DNA from: Curtobacterium sp. PhB115
Lineage (GTDB): Bacteria; Actinomycetota; Actinomycetes; Actinomycetales; Microbacteriaceae
NCBI RefSeq assembly: GCF_003752025.1
Contig: NZ_RJKR01000006.1
Coordinates: forward strand, 469,466-533,465
Direction: 5' to 3'
DNA length: 64,000 nt
Under the pieces are notes generated by a model. The model had not been told where the DNA came from. It searched no databases and worked only from the letters and a program-made list of their open reading frames with translations. Positions 7,533 to 15,586 of this stretch are shown piece by piece. Numbering within the stretch: position 1 is the first letter of the stretch; each line of letters opens with the position of its first letter. The position numbers and the translations under genes were made by a program.

Positions 7533-7922
7533 ATGCGCATCGGCGATCTCGCAGCGGCAACCGGGGCCAGTGTGCGGTCCCTCCGGTACTACGAGGAGCA
7601 GGGGCTCTTGGTGGCCGATCGCACGCCGAGCGGGCAGCGGGTGTACGGCCCGGCGGCGGTGGAGCGGGTGCAGCTCGTCCAGCAGCTGTTCGCCGCGGGG
7701 CTGCCGAGTCGCACGATCGTGCAGCTGCTGCCGTGCGTCGACAGCGGCCGTGCGACACCGGAGTCCTTCGCGCTGCTCGTCGCCGAGCGGGACCGGATCA
7801 CCGCCCAGCTCGCCGAGCTCGCGGCAGCGCGCGACCGGCTCGACGAGGTCATCCACATCTCCGAGCACCCGACGGCGGAGCACTGCCCGGCGCTGCGCGA
7901 GCCGGCGGCCGCCGCCGCCTGA
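7533..7922 (+). CDS. MerR-family transcriptional regulator
   Basis: The 129-residue protein has the MerR winged helix at its N-terminus (MRIGDLAAATGASVRSLRYY, then EQGLL and SGQRVY) followed by a coiled-coil dimerisation helix (LVAERDRITAQLAELAAARDRLDEV). A short tail contains one Cys (HCPAL) that could in principle be part of a sensor. It is divergent from the SDR gene and probably regulates it and itself through the intergenic palindrome. The ATG at 7533 starts exactly at the MerR fold. Confidence 0.88.
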   Translation: MRIGDLAAATGASVRSLRYYEEQGLLVADRTPSGQRVYGPAAVERVQLVQQLFAAGLPSRTIVQLLPCVDSGRATPESFALLVAERDRITAQLAELAAARDRLDEVIHISEHPTAEHCPALREPAAAAA

Positions 7923-7959
7923 CGGCGGCGGCACGGCGCGCCACGTCGCGCTGCGCCGT

Positions 7960-8081
7960 GTCCCGTCCTGTCCCGTCCCGTCCCGCAGCGTGCGAGGTTC
8001 CGAACGCCGTGCGGGGCCGATGCCGTCCCACCGTGCACGGGACCTCGCACCGTGCAGAAGCGCACCTCGCACCGTGCGAGG
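7960..8081. repeat. Pentamer array and nested ACCTCGCAC/GTGCGAGGT inverted repeats
   Basis: Five tandem GTCCC units (one GTCCT) occupy 7960-7984. Then GTGCGAGGT (7990-7998), ACCTCGCAC (8042-8050) and a second ACCTCGCAC (8064-8072) followed by GTGCGAGG (8074-8081) form nested inverted repeats. The last pair, CCTCGCAC-C-GTGCGAGG (8065-8081), is an almost loopless palindrome. The block lies between the convergent MerR and desaturase genes and may terminate both. Confidence 0.6.
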
Positions 8082-8098
8082 CGGTACCCGTGCCGCGC

Positions 8099-9175
8099 TC
8101 AGCGCGTGCGGAAGCGCTCCACCATCGGGCAGGCGAACGGGTCGGCGGCGGCGAGCCCGACCTCGTTGAGGTACCGCACCACGATCACGTACGAGTGCAC
8201 GAGGGTCGTCTCCGTGTAGGGCACGCCCTGCTCGGCGCAGTACTGCCGGACGAGCACCCGAGCAGCACGGAGGTTCGGCCGCGCCATGCTCGGGAACAGG
8301 TGGTGCTCGACCTGGTGGTTGAGCCCGCCCATGAAGTACTCGACCCAGACACCGCCGCCGATGTCGCGGGAGGTCAGAACCTGCCGGGCGAAGAAGTCCA
8401 CGCGGCGTCCCTCCTCGATCATCGGCATGCCCTTGTGGTTCGGCGCGAACGCGATGCCCATGCAGAACCCGAACACCGCGAGCTGCACGCCGAGGAACGC
8501 GAACGCCACCCCGATCGGCAGGAACCAGAACACGACCCCGAGGTAGAGCACGAAGCGCCCGGCGAACACGGACCCCTCGGCCCACCGCCGCTTCACCGGG
8601 CCGCGGGCCGTGTACGTGCGGATCGACTGCCAGTGCAGGTTCGCCCCCTCGACGAGCAGCATCGGGAAGAACGCGTAGCCCTGCACCCGGACGAGCATCC
8701 GCAGGAACCCGGTGCGTCGGGCGGCGTCCTCCGGCCGGAACGAGATCGCGTCGAACGAGATGTCCGGGTCCTTGCCCACCGTGTTCGGGTTCGCGTGGTG
8801 CCGGGTGTGCTTGCCCATCCACCACGAGTAGCTGACCCCGGTCAGGAACGTGCCGACGTACCGGGCGGCCCGGTCGTTCCAGTGGTGCGAGGTGAAGACC
8901 TGCCGGTGCGCGGCCTCGTGGGAGAGGAACGCGAACTGCGTGAACACGAGGCCGAGGACCCCCGCGACGATGAGCTGCCACCAGGAGCCGCCGAGGACCG
9001 CGAACGCGACGCCGGCGAGCGCGAGCAGTGCGGTGAGCACGGCGACGAGGCCCCAGTACCAACCGGTGCGCCGCTCCAACAACCCCGCCGTCCGGACCTG
9101 CGCGAGCAGTGCCGTGTACGACGAGGTGGTGTCCGTGCGGTCCGTCCGACGGACGGTCTTCCGGTACTCGGCCAT
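8099..9175 (-). CDS. Membrane fatty-acid desaturase
   Basis: The 358-residue protein has the three histidine boxes of membrane di-iron desaturases: HEAAH (86-90), HTRHH (123-127) and HQVEHH near residue 300. Hydrophobic pairs separate them. It should introduce a double bond into acyl chains at the cytoplasmic membrane using O2 and an electron donor, and the HQVEHH form of box 3 resembles acyl-CoA or front-end desaturases. The ATG at 9175 follows AGGAGG at ideal spacing. No ferredoxin or reductase gene is adjacent. Regiospecificity cannot be read from sequence. Confidence 0.9.
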   Translation of the reverse strand: MAEYRKTVRRTDRTDTTSSYTALLAQVRTAGLLERRTGWYWGLVAVLTALLALAGVAFAVLGGSWWQLIVAGVLGLVFTQFAFLSHEAAHRQVFTSHHWNDRAARYVGTFLTGVSYSWWMGKHTRHHANPNTVGKDPDISFDAISFRPEDAARRTGFLRMLVRVQGYAFFPMLLVEGANLHWQSIRTYTARGPVKRRWAEGSVFAGRFVLYLGVVFWFLPIGVAFAFLGVQLAVFGFCMGIAFAPNHKGMPMIEEGRRVDFFARQVLTSRDIGGGVWVEYFMGGLNHQVEHHLFPSMARPNLRAARVLVRQYCAEQGVPYTETTLVHSYVIVVRYLNEVGLAAADPFACPMVERFRTR

Positions 9176-9275
9176 GGTGACCTCCTGGCTCCAGCGACAC
9201 TGCTGCGACCGGGGTCCTGGGTCGTGCTGCCGATCGTACGCCGGGCGGTCGGGCCGACAGCCGGTTCCGCCCGCT

Positions 9276-9992
9276 TTAGGAGGGAAGCACCAGCCGACGC
9301 TCGACGATCGCACGGGCGACGTCCGCGAGGGGCTCCTGGTGCGATCGGGCGTGCTGCCGGAGCATCGTGAAGGCGGCCTGCATGTCGACCTGGTGGGTCT
9401 GCGCGACGAAGCCCTTCGCCTGCTCGATCACGACGCGGCTGTCGAGGGCGCGCTGGAGCTGCTGCTGCGCCAGGGTGGCGTGCTCGAGCGTCCGCTGCTG
9501 CAGGATGCTGATCGTCGCGACGTCCGTCAGCGCCTGGGCCGCGAGCGCGTCGTCGCGGTTGAGCGCTCCCTCGGACTCGCGGAACAGGTTGAGGGAGCCG
9601 AGCGTGGTGTCCCGCAACCGCATCGGGATCGAGTGCACCGAGGCGTACCCGGACGCCGCCGACGCCGCGGCGAAGACCGGCCACCGACGTTCCATCTCGG
9701 CCTGGTCCCGCACGGAGACGGTCCGTCCGGTCGCGAAGCACTCCACGCACGGACCCTGGCCGGCATCGAGCTGGAGCAGGCCCACGAAGCTGGACCGTTC
9801 GCTGGTCGAGGCCATCACCTCGAGTTCCTGCTCCTGGTTGACGAGCAGGATGCCCGCCGCAGAGGCGTCGAAGATCTCGACGACGCTGTCGACCAGGTTC
9901 TGCAGCAGGTCGACGACGTCGTACTCGTCGACCAGGGTGTCGGTCAACGCCACGAAGGTGTCGACCAGTCGGTGCTCGCGGGACGGTGCCAT
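9276..9992 (-). CDS. GAF-ANTAR regulator (second of a tandem pair)
   Basis: The 238-residue protein has a GAF sensor domain (about residues 10-150, with LDAGQGPCVECFATGR) followed by an ANTAR RNA-binding domain (about 165-232, QLQRALDSRVVIEQAKGFVAQ). ANTAR proteins bind paired hexaloop hairpins in nascent RNA and prevent termination. The ATG follows a GAGGAG site. It starts 12 nt after the upstream paralogue, so the two are probably co-transcribed and may respond to related signals. Its RNA target is unknown. Confidence 0.88.
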   Translation of the reverse strand: MAPSREHRLVDTFVALTDTLVDEYDVVDLLQNLVDSVVEIFDASAAGILLVNQEQELEVMASTSERSSFVGLLQLDAGQGPCVECFATGRTVSVRDQAEMERRWPVFAAASAASGYASVHSIPMRLRDTTLGSLNLFRESEGALNRDDALAAQALTDVATISILQQRTLEHATLAQQQLQRALDSRVVIEQAKGFVAQTHQVDMQAAFTMLRQHARSHQEPLADVARAIVERRLVLPS

Positions 9993-10004
9993 GATGCGTG
10001 CTCC

Positions 10005-10703
10005 TCAGCTCTCGGACCCGTACGGCCGGGCGAGGTCGATCCGGCGTGCGATGACGTCGGCGGCGACGTCACGGACGGTGTGCTCGGTGGCGAAGGCATG
10101 GGCCTGCAGGACGAGGAGGGCGTCGGCGACGTCCACTCCGAGTTGCGCGGCGACCATGCCGGTCGCCTGGTGGACCTCTCGTCTCGAGTATCGTCCGGTG
10201 TCCATGTCCGCGCGACCATCGGCGGCCGCATCGAGCAGCGCGCCGCGGAGGACACGACGGGCGGCGACCTCGGTCAGTTCCACCGCGCCGCGGATCTGCC
10301 CCACCGTCAGGACGTGCCCGATGCCGACGGACAGGTCGACGGCACCGACCGGGATCGTGCCGATGTGCATCGGGAACGAGAACACCGCACCCACTCCGGC
10401 ACGGAGCAGCTCCTCGAGCGCCACCGGCCACCGGTCGCCCGTCGTCGTGGACAGGTCCGGTTCGAGGACCGGGCGGCGGATCGCGAGCGCTTCCCAGCAC
10501 GGACCCTCGCCGAGGTCGAGCTGGATCTCATCGATCCGCTCGGCGAGGTCGTCGCTCGCACACACGGTGCGGGATCCGAGCGGGTCGCCGAGCGTCGAGA
10601 TGCCGACACCGGTGATGGGGAGCGCGGCGAGGAACGGCGGGCAGAGGTCCGCGCCGTCGGGGGCGGCCTGCATCGAGGACGCTGCCGTCGTGAACTCGCT
10701 CAT
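10005..10703 (-). CDS. GAF-ANTAR regulator (first of a tandem pair)
   Basis: The 232-residue protein has a GAF domain (about 20-150, with LDLGEGPCWEAL aligning to the paralogue's GQGPCVEC) and a C-terminal ANTAR domain (RREVHQATGMVAAQLGVDVADAL). It should act as an RNA-binding antiterminator controlled by a ligand, redox state or phosphorylation at the GAF domain. It lies 60 nt after an unknown gene and 12 nt before the second GAF-ANTAR gene. The Cys in GPC is shared by both and could be a sensing residue; that is speculation. Confidence 0.87.
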   Translation of the reverse strand: MSEFTTAASSMQAAPDGADLCPPFLAALPITGVGISTLGDPLGSRTVCASDDLAERIDEIQLDLGEGPCWEALAIRRPVLEPDLSTTTGDRWPVALEELLRAGVGAVFSFPMHIGTIPVGAVDLSVGIGHVLTVGQIRGAVELTEVAARRVLRGALLDAAADGRADMDTGRYSRREVHQATGMVAAQLGVDVADALLVLQAHAFATEHTVRDVAADVIARRIDLARPYGSES

Positions 10704-10763
10704 CGGGCACCGTTCCTGGTCGGTCGTCCGTCGGTCCTCACGCTAGCGCAGTCACGGCCCGGG

Positions 10764-11222
10764 TCAGCCCGCACGGACCGGGTACGGTGCCGGCTCGAAC
10801 CGGATCCGTTCCGCGGCCCGGGTGACCTCCCGCGCACGAGCGGCACGGTCGTCGAAGTCGGCGCGGGCCGCGTCGCGGACACGCTCGCGGTCGAGCAGCG
10901 CGGCACGGCTCACGGTGTCGACGATCGTCGCGACCACCGTCGCGAGGCCCCGTTCGAGCTGCGGCAGGTTCGTGTGCCCGATCACCAGCCGTCGGTCCTG
11001 GATCTCCAACGTGACGTCCGGGTAGCCGGCGGTGACGAGCTGGGCGTGGCCGTCGGCGCCGCGGAGGGCAGCCATCTCGACGGCGTCCGGTCGGCGGTTG
11101 AAGACCGCGGGGACCTCGTAGTACTTCGCGGCGGACGGGGTGCCGAGCTCGGAGGGGAGCCCGGAGGCCACCACACTCGTGAGCGCGAGCGGCGTCGTGG
11201 CCGCCTCGGATCGGTTCGTCAT
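10764..11222 (-). CDS. Hypothetical protein upstream of the GAF-ANTAR pair
   Basis: I do not recognise this 152-residue soluble protein. The N-terminal part contains KYYEVPAVFNRRPDAVEMAAL and a strand pair around VTLEIQDRRLVIGHTN. The C-terminal 60 residues are a charged helix rich in Arg, Asp and Ala (RERVRDAARADFDDRAAR) that could form a coiled coil. There is no signal peptide or membrane segment. The ATG at 11222 follows a GGGAG site. It is 60 nt upstream of the GAF-ANTAR genes on the same strand and may be their partner. Confidence 0.6.
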   Translation of the reverse strand: MTNRSEAATTPLALTSVVASGLPSELGTPSAAKYYEVPAVFNRRPDAVEMAALRGADGHAQLVTAGYPDVTLEIQDRRLVIGHTNLPQLERGLATVVATIVDTVSRAALLDRERVRDAARADFDDRAARAREVTRAAERIRFEPAPYPVRAG

Positions 11223-11375
11223 GATGACTCCCTCGGCGGCTCCCCAGGGGCGGACGAGGGGATCCCGGCCGCACCCTGGCGACACCGTGGCGCAAGTGTG
11301 CGGCCTGACGATGTGCGCGCTCACAGCTGGGCCCGGCGGTGCCGTCCGCGGTGTGCGTGCTCGCCCGGCCTCCGG

Positions 11376-11873
11376 TCAGGCGGTCAGCTTCGCGAACGAC
11401 GACCGGTGCCAGACGAGCGGGCTGTGCGTGAAGTCCGACATCAGGCCGTTGACCCGCAGCACGACGATGTCGTGGTCCCCGGCGGGGTAGGTGTGCTCGA
11501 CCGCGCAGTCGAGCCAGATCGGCGCCCCCTCGAGGAACACGGACCCGGTGTCCGACACCATCGTGTCGACGCCGACGAACCGGACCGACTTGTCGCGCGA
11601 CGCCAGCTGCCGGGTCACGGACTCGTGCCGCTCCCCGAGGATCGAGACCCCGATCGAGTCGGCACCGGCGAGCGTCGGCCAGGTCGTGGAGGTGTGCTGC
11701 ACGGCGAACATCACGAGCGGCGGGTCCTGCGAGACGCCGACCGTGAAGGACGACGCGACGAGGACGGTCGGTTCGTCGTCGACGACCGCGGACAGGGCGG
11801 CGACGCCGCACGGGAAGCCCGAGAACGCCTGCCGGAGCAGGGCCGGGTCGGCGGTGGACGGAGAGGTGAACAT
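11376..11873 (-). CDS. Flavin reductase-like protein (oxygenase partner 1)
   Basis: The 165-residue protein has the flavin-reductase/FMN-binding split-barrel pattern (FPCGVAALSAVVDDEPTVLVASSFTVGVSQDPPLVMF, then SVSILG-like and a late HTYPAGDHDIVVLRVN). Such proteins use NAD(P)H to reduce FMN or FAD for two-component monooxygenases. It is the last gene of the oxygenase cluster, 76 nt after the alpha/beta-fold gene, with an AAGGAG ribosome site. It probably supplies reduced flavin to one of the two luciferase-like oxygenases encoded upstream. Confidence 0.85.
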   Translation of the reverse strand: MFTSPSTADPALLRQAFSGFPCGVAALSAVVDDEPTVLVASSFTVGVSQDPPLVMFAVQHTSTTWPTLAGADSIGVSILGERHESVTRQLASRDKSVRFVGVDTMVSDTGSVFLEGAPIWLDCAVEHTYPAGDHDIVVLRVNGLMSDFTHSPLVWHRSSFAKLTA

Positions 11874-11949
11874 CGGTGCTCCTTCGGGACGGGGTCGAAC
11901 GGGAGGGGATCGCGGCGTGCGGGCCGCCGTGCGAGCAGGGAAGCGGCGG

Positions 11950-12783
11950 TCAGGCCACCGCGGCAGGCGCGGTCAGACCCGCGCGGTCGAGCGCCTCGGT
12001 CACCGCGTCGACGAACGCTCCGGTGGCGAGCGCCGGGAACTGTCCGGTCGACGGCATCGGGACGACGTGCGTGCCGGGGACCACGCCGAACACGATCGGG
12101 TCGTCCGGTGTGAACTGCGCGGTCGGTGGTTCCAGGACCGTGAGGTGCACGCCGGCCGCCACGAGCGCGTGCATGTCGTCCCACGTCTGCCGGTGGCCGC
12201 GGAACACGGCGGGGTACACCGAGGCGTACCGGTCGGCGTTCGCGATCGTGTCCGCGACGGCTTCGTAGAGCACCCGCGGGTTCTCGGTGCCGTAGAGCCC
12301 GACGTTCTTCGCGTAGCGCTTCATCAGGGTCGACCCGTCCGCCGGGTAAGCGATCGGCGGCGCCCAGTCGTTCGCCCAGTGTTCGAACGCGGCGTCGTCG
12401 GGCTCCTCCTGCGCGTAGAGCACGGCCCCGGGCACTCGGTCCGTGCCCGCCGCCACGGCCATCGCCGTGACGAGGGCTGACCCGGTCTTCATGCCGACCG
12501 GCAGGAACCGTCCGACACCGAGCCCGTCGAGCGCCTGCAGCAGCACGGTCGCGTAGTCGCCGAGGGGTCGGCCGGCCGGTGCGTCGTCGGACTGTCCGAA
12601 CCCCGGGGTGTCGAACGCGAGCACGGCGACGTCGTCCGGGAACGCCTCGAGCACGGGGTCGTAGACCGCCGAGGTGCGTGGCGACTCGTGGTACATCGCG
12701 ACGACCCGCTCGGCGTCCTGGGGAGCTGGTCCGCCGGCACGGAAGTGCAGCTGGCCCCAGTCGGTGTTGACGTAACCGCGCAT
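11950..12783 (-). CDS. Alpha/beta-hydrolase fold protein with altered catalytic residues
   Basis: The 277-residue protein follows the alpha/beta-hydrolase plan (AFDTPGFGQSD, then the nucleophile elbow and a C-terminal helix). The elbow reads VGMKTGS where active members have VGHSxGG, placing Lys99 at the nucleophile position. The usual AGHFPAL catalytic histidine appears as TGQFPAL (Gln248). If this hand alignment is right, the protein is not a serine hydrolase and may have a binding or lyase-like role. It lies 21 nt after an oxygenase gene with an AAAGGA site, so it probably acts in the same pathway. Confidence 0.75.
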   Translation of the reverse strand: MRGYVNTDWGQLHFRAGGPAPQDAERVVAMYHESPRTSAVYDPVLEAFPDDVAVLAFDTPGFGQSDDAPAGRPLGDYATVLLQALDGLGVGRFLPVGMKTGSALVTAMAVAAGTDRVPGAVLYAQEEPDDAAFEHWANDWAPPIAYPADGSTLMKRYAKNVGLYGTENPRVLYEAVADTIANADRYASVYPAVFRGHRQTWDDMHALVAAGVHLTVLEPPTAQFTPDDPIVFGVVPGTHVVPMPSTGQFPALATGAFVDAVTEALDRAGLTAPAAVA

Positions 12784-12804
12784 GGTGGTTCCTTTCAGGA
12801 AGGC

Positions 12805-14118
12805 TCAGAACGCCCGCAGGTTGTCCCGCAGGTGTTCGTGGTCGTACTCGGTGCGGGTCAGCCCGCGTGCCTGGAGCTCGGGGACGAGCCCGTCGCAGAC
12901 CTCGGCGATGAACCGCCTGGTGACGCCGTTCGTGCCGATCAGGAACCCGTCGCCACCGGACACGTCCGCGAACGCCTCGAGCTGGTCGGCGACCTGCTCG
13001 ACCGAGCCGACGAGCGACGGACCGGCACCACCGGCCTCCTTCGCCACCGCCTGTCGGAGCGTCAGCGCGGCGTTCCGGTCGCGGTAGAGCGCGAAGTTCT
13101 GGGTGCCGTTCGTGGCCAGTTCGAGCTCGCCGAGCGGGGTGTCGAGCGGCACGGTCGAGAAGTCGATGTCGGTGGACTTGGACATGGTCGCGAGCGGGAT
13201 GTCGATGTTGTCCATCGCGAGCTGGATCCGTTCGTCGGCACGCTGCCTGGCCTCCGCCTCGCTCGACCCGACGATCGGCCAGACGCCGAACAGCACCTTC
13301 ACCTCGTCGGGGTCGCGGCCGGCTGCTGCGGCGGCGGCCCGCACGCGGTCCCGGTAGTCGCGCGCCTTCTCCGGCGACGAGTGGATCGCGACGATCGTGT
13401 CGGCGTGCTGTGCGGCGAACGCGATGCCGCGCGGCGACCCGCCCGCCTGCGAGATGACCGGCCGGCCCTGCGGCGACGGCCCGGAGTTCAGCGGCCCGCG
13501 GGTCGAGAAGTGGCTGCCGCGGTGGTCGGCGTACCGCACCTTGGTGTGGTCGGCGAAGGTCGCCGTCCGACGGTCCGCGACCACGGCTCCCGGCTCCCAG
13601 GTGTCGAAGAGCGCGGTCATCGCGCGGACGAAGTCCTCGGCCACGTCGTACCGGGAGTCGTGCTCGTCCATCCCGTCGTGTCCGTAGTTCTGCAGCGCGC
13701 GGTCGCTCGTGCCGGTGACCACGTTGACGCCGAACCGACCCTTGGACAGCTGGTCGAGCGTGCCCGCCATCCGGGCCAGCAGGTACGGGTGGTACGCGAA
13801 GGTGCCGGCGGTCGCGATGATCCCGAGCCGCTCCGTCGCCTGAGCGAGCAGGGTCGCGACGATCATCGGGTCCTGTCGGGGCGCCTGCATCGCGTACTTC
13901 AGGTACACCTCCATCGAGTCGCCGTAGCGGTCGCCGACGAACGTGTTGTCCTCGATGAGGACGTAGTCGAACTTCGCGCGCTCCATCGCCCTGGCCAGGT
14001 CGACGAAGATCTGGGCGTCCTGCCAGTCGTCGCCGATCGAGCCGGAGAAGGGCTGCGCCCACGCGGGCACCGAGGTGCCGTTGCAGAACCACCCGAGGTG
14101 GAAGGGTGAGGCGGTCAT
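12805..14118 (-). CDS. LLM-class flavin monooxygenase, NtaA/DszA type (copy 1)
   Basis: The 437-residue protein has the luciferase-like TIM-barrel features of the NtaA/SnaA/DszA group: FHLGWFCNG at the N-terminus, ERAKFDYVLIEDNTF, GRFGVNVVTGTS (flavin region) and QAGGSPRGIAFAAQHAD. These enzymes use FMNH2 and O2 from a separate reductase to oxidise nitrogen- or sulfur-containing compounds. It starts 20 nt after its paralogue and is followed at 21 nt by the alpha/beta-fold gene. Two different oxygenases in one operon suggest consecutive steps or related substrates. Confidence 0.9.
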   Translation of the reverse strand: MTASPFHLGWFCNGTSVPAWAQPFSGSIGDDWQDAQIFVDLARAMERAKFDYVLIEDNTFVGDRYGDSMEVYLKYAMQAPRQDPMIVATLLAQATERLGIIATAGTFAYHPYLLARMAGTLDQLSKGRFGVNVVTGTSDRALQNYGHDGMDEHDSRYDVAEDFVRAMTALFDTWEPGAVVADRRTATFADHTKVRYADHRGSHFSTRGPLNSGPSPQGRPVISQAGGSPRGIAFAAQHADTIVAIHSSPEKARDYRDRVRAAAAAAGRDPDEVKVLFGVWPIVGSSEAEARQRADERIQLAMDNIDIPLATMSKSTDIDFSTVPLDTPLGELELATNGTQNFALYRDRNAALTLRQAVAKEAGGAGPSLVGSVEQVADQLEAFADVSGGDGFLIGTNGVTRRFIAEVCDGLVPELQARGLTRTEYDHEHLRDNLRAF

Positions 14119-14138
14119 GAGTGCTCCTGTCCCGACGC

Positions 14139-15455
14139 TCAGAACGCGGCGAGGTTCGCCTTGAACGTGGACTCGGGGTAGTCGCTGCGGATGAGGCCGC
14201 GCTTGCGGAGCTCCGGCGCCAGACCCGATGCGATCTCGTCGATGTAGCGGCGGGAGTGCGTGCGCACCGGTTCGCCGCGGATCAGGAACCCGTCGCCGCC
14301 GACGGCCTCCATGACCTCGTCCATCTGCTCGGCGACGGACGCCGGGGTGCCGACGAGCTCGACTGCCTCGGTCTGCTGGCCCATCAGGGCCTCGCGGATC
14401 GTCTTGCCCTGGGTGCGCTTCCGGAACTGCTCGAGTCCGGACTGGTGCCCGTTGGTGCTGACGTCGTCGGGGAGCGGGGCGTCGAGGTCGAACTGCTTGA
14501 AGTCGACCTCGGTGGTGATCGACATGATGCCGAGGATCGTCTCGATCTGGTCCTGGGTGAGCTCGTTCCGACGACGAGCGATCTCCTCGGCGTCCGCCTG
14601 CGTCTCGCCGAGCACCGGCTGGATGATGTACATGACCTTGACGTCGTCGGCGTCCCGGCCGTGCCCGACGGCGCGGGCGCGGATGTCGTCGCGGTACTCC
14701 CGCATCTGGTCGACGCCCTTCGGCGCCGAGAGCAACACGTTGGCGTGCCGCGAGGCGAAGTCCCGGCCCTTGGGCGACCCGCCGGCCTGGCAGATCACCG
14801 GGTGGCCCTGCGGCCCCGCCGGCAGGTTGAGCGGTCCGCGGACCTTGAAGTACTTCCCGTCGTGGTGGATCGGGTGCACCTTCGTGTGGTCGGCCAGGTA
14901 CCCGGTCTCGCGGTCGGCGACGATCGCGCCCGGCTCCCACGAGTCCCAGAGGTCCTTGACCACGGTGATGAACTCGTCCGCCATCTCGTAGCGCTCGTCG
15001 TGGGGGAGCAGGTGGTCGAGGCCGTAGTTCTGCCCGGCGAGGTCCTCCGAGCTCGTGACGACGTTCCAGCCGACTCGCCCCTTCGTCAGGTGGTCCATGG
15101 TCGCCATCACGCGGGCGACGAGGAACGGCGGGTAGAACGACGTCGACATCGTTGCGATGAAGCCCATGTGCTGCGTGACCTGCGCCAGCATCGGCAGGAG
15201 CGGCACCGGGTCGCCCTTGGGAGAGTGCAGCCCGTGCTTCAGGTCGTTCTCGGTGCTGCCGCCGTACGTGTCGCTGACGAGCGTGGAGTCCTCGAACATC
15301 ATGAAGTCGAAGCCGGCGCGCTCGAGCGAGCGGGCCATGTCCATGTAGTACTCGCCGTTGAGCCAGGTGAGCGGGGTGTCCGCGGCCCAGGGGGACTTCC
15401 ACGCGGGCGTCTTGAACGGGGTGAACCACGCGAGGTGGAAGGGGTCGGCTGCCAT
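14139..15455 (-). CDS. LLM-class flavin monooxygenase, NtaA/DszA type (copy 2)
   Basis: The 438-residue protein has FHLAWFTPFKTPAWKSPW, ERAGFDFMMFEDSTL, GRVGWNVVTSSED and QAGGSPKGRDFASRHAN, all diagnostic of NtaA/DszA-type two-component monooxygenases. It aligns with copy 1 along its whole length but is clearly diverged, so this is not a recent duplication. The ATG at 15455 follows GGAG. The 131-nt gap upstream holds an element shared with the transporter promoter, suggesting a regulated internal promoter. The substrate cannot be deduced. Confidence 0.9.
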   Translation of the reverse strand: MAADPFHLAWFTPFKTPAWKSPWAADTPLTWLNGEYYMDMARSLERAGFDFMMFEDSTLVSDTYGGSTENDLKHGLHSPKGDPVPLLPMLAQVTQHMGFIATMSTSFYPPFLVARVMATMDHLTKGRVGWNVVTSSEDLAGQNYGLDHLLPHDERYEMADEFITVVKDLWDSWEPGAIVADRETGYLADHTKVHPIHHDGKYFKVRGPLNLPAGPQGHPVICQAGGSPKGRDFASRHANVLLSAPKGVDQMREYRDDIRARAVGHGRDADDVKVMYIIQPVLGETQADAEEIARRRNELTQDQIETILGIMSITTEVDFKQFDLDAPLPDDVSTNGHQSGLEQFRKRTQGKTIREALMGQQTEAVELVGTPASVAEQMDEVMEAVGGDGFLIRGEPVRTHSRRYIDEIASGLAPELRKRGLIRSDYPESTFKANLAAF

Positions 15456-15499
15456 TCGTGCTCCAGAGGGGACTGAGGTGGTGGTGTGACCATTCGAGC

Positions 15500-15550
15500 A
15501 GTGCGCGATTTCGCCGCGACTGCCGCACCGTGAGGATTCGATTACGCGTG
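15500..15550 (-). promoter_or_regulatory. Regulatory element before the oxygenase genes, shared with the transporter promoter
   Basis: The segment contains CCGCACCGTGA (15523-15533, plus-strand reading), which recurs exactly at 22299-22309 upstream of the transporter operon. It also contains GATTACGCG, resembling the GATTGCGCG part of that region. It is a candidate site for the cluster's GntR/UTRA regulator. Confidence 0.45.
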
Positions 15551-15586
15551 CGGACGGCCACCCGTGCCGCCCGCTGACCTGGGGTT

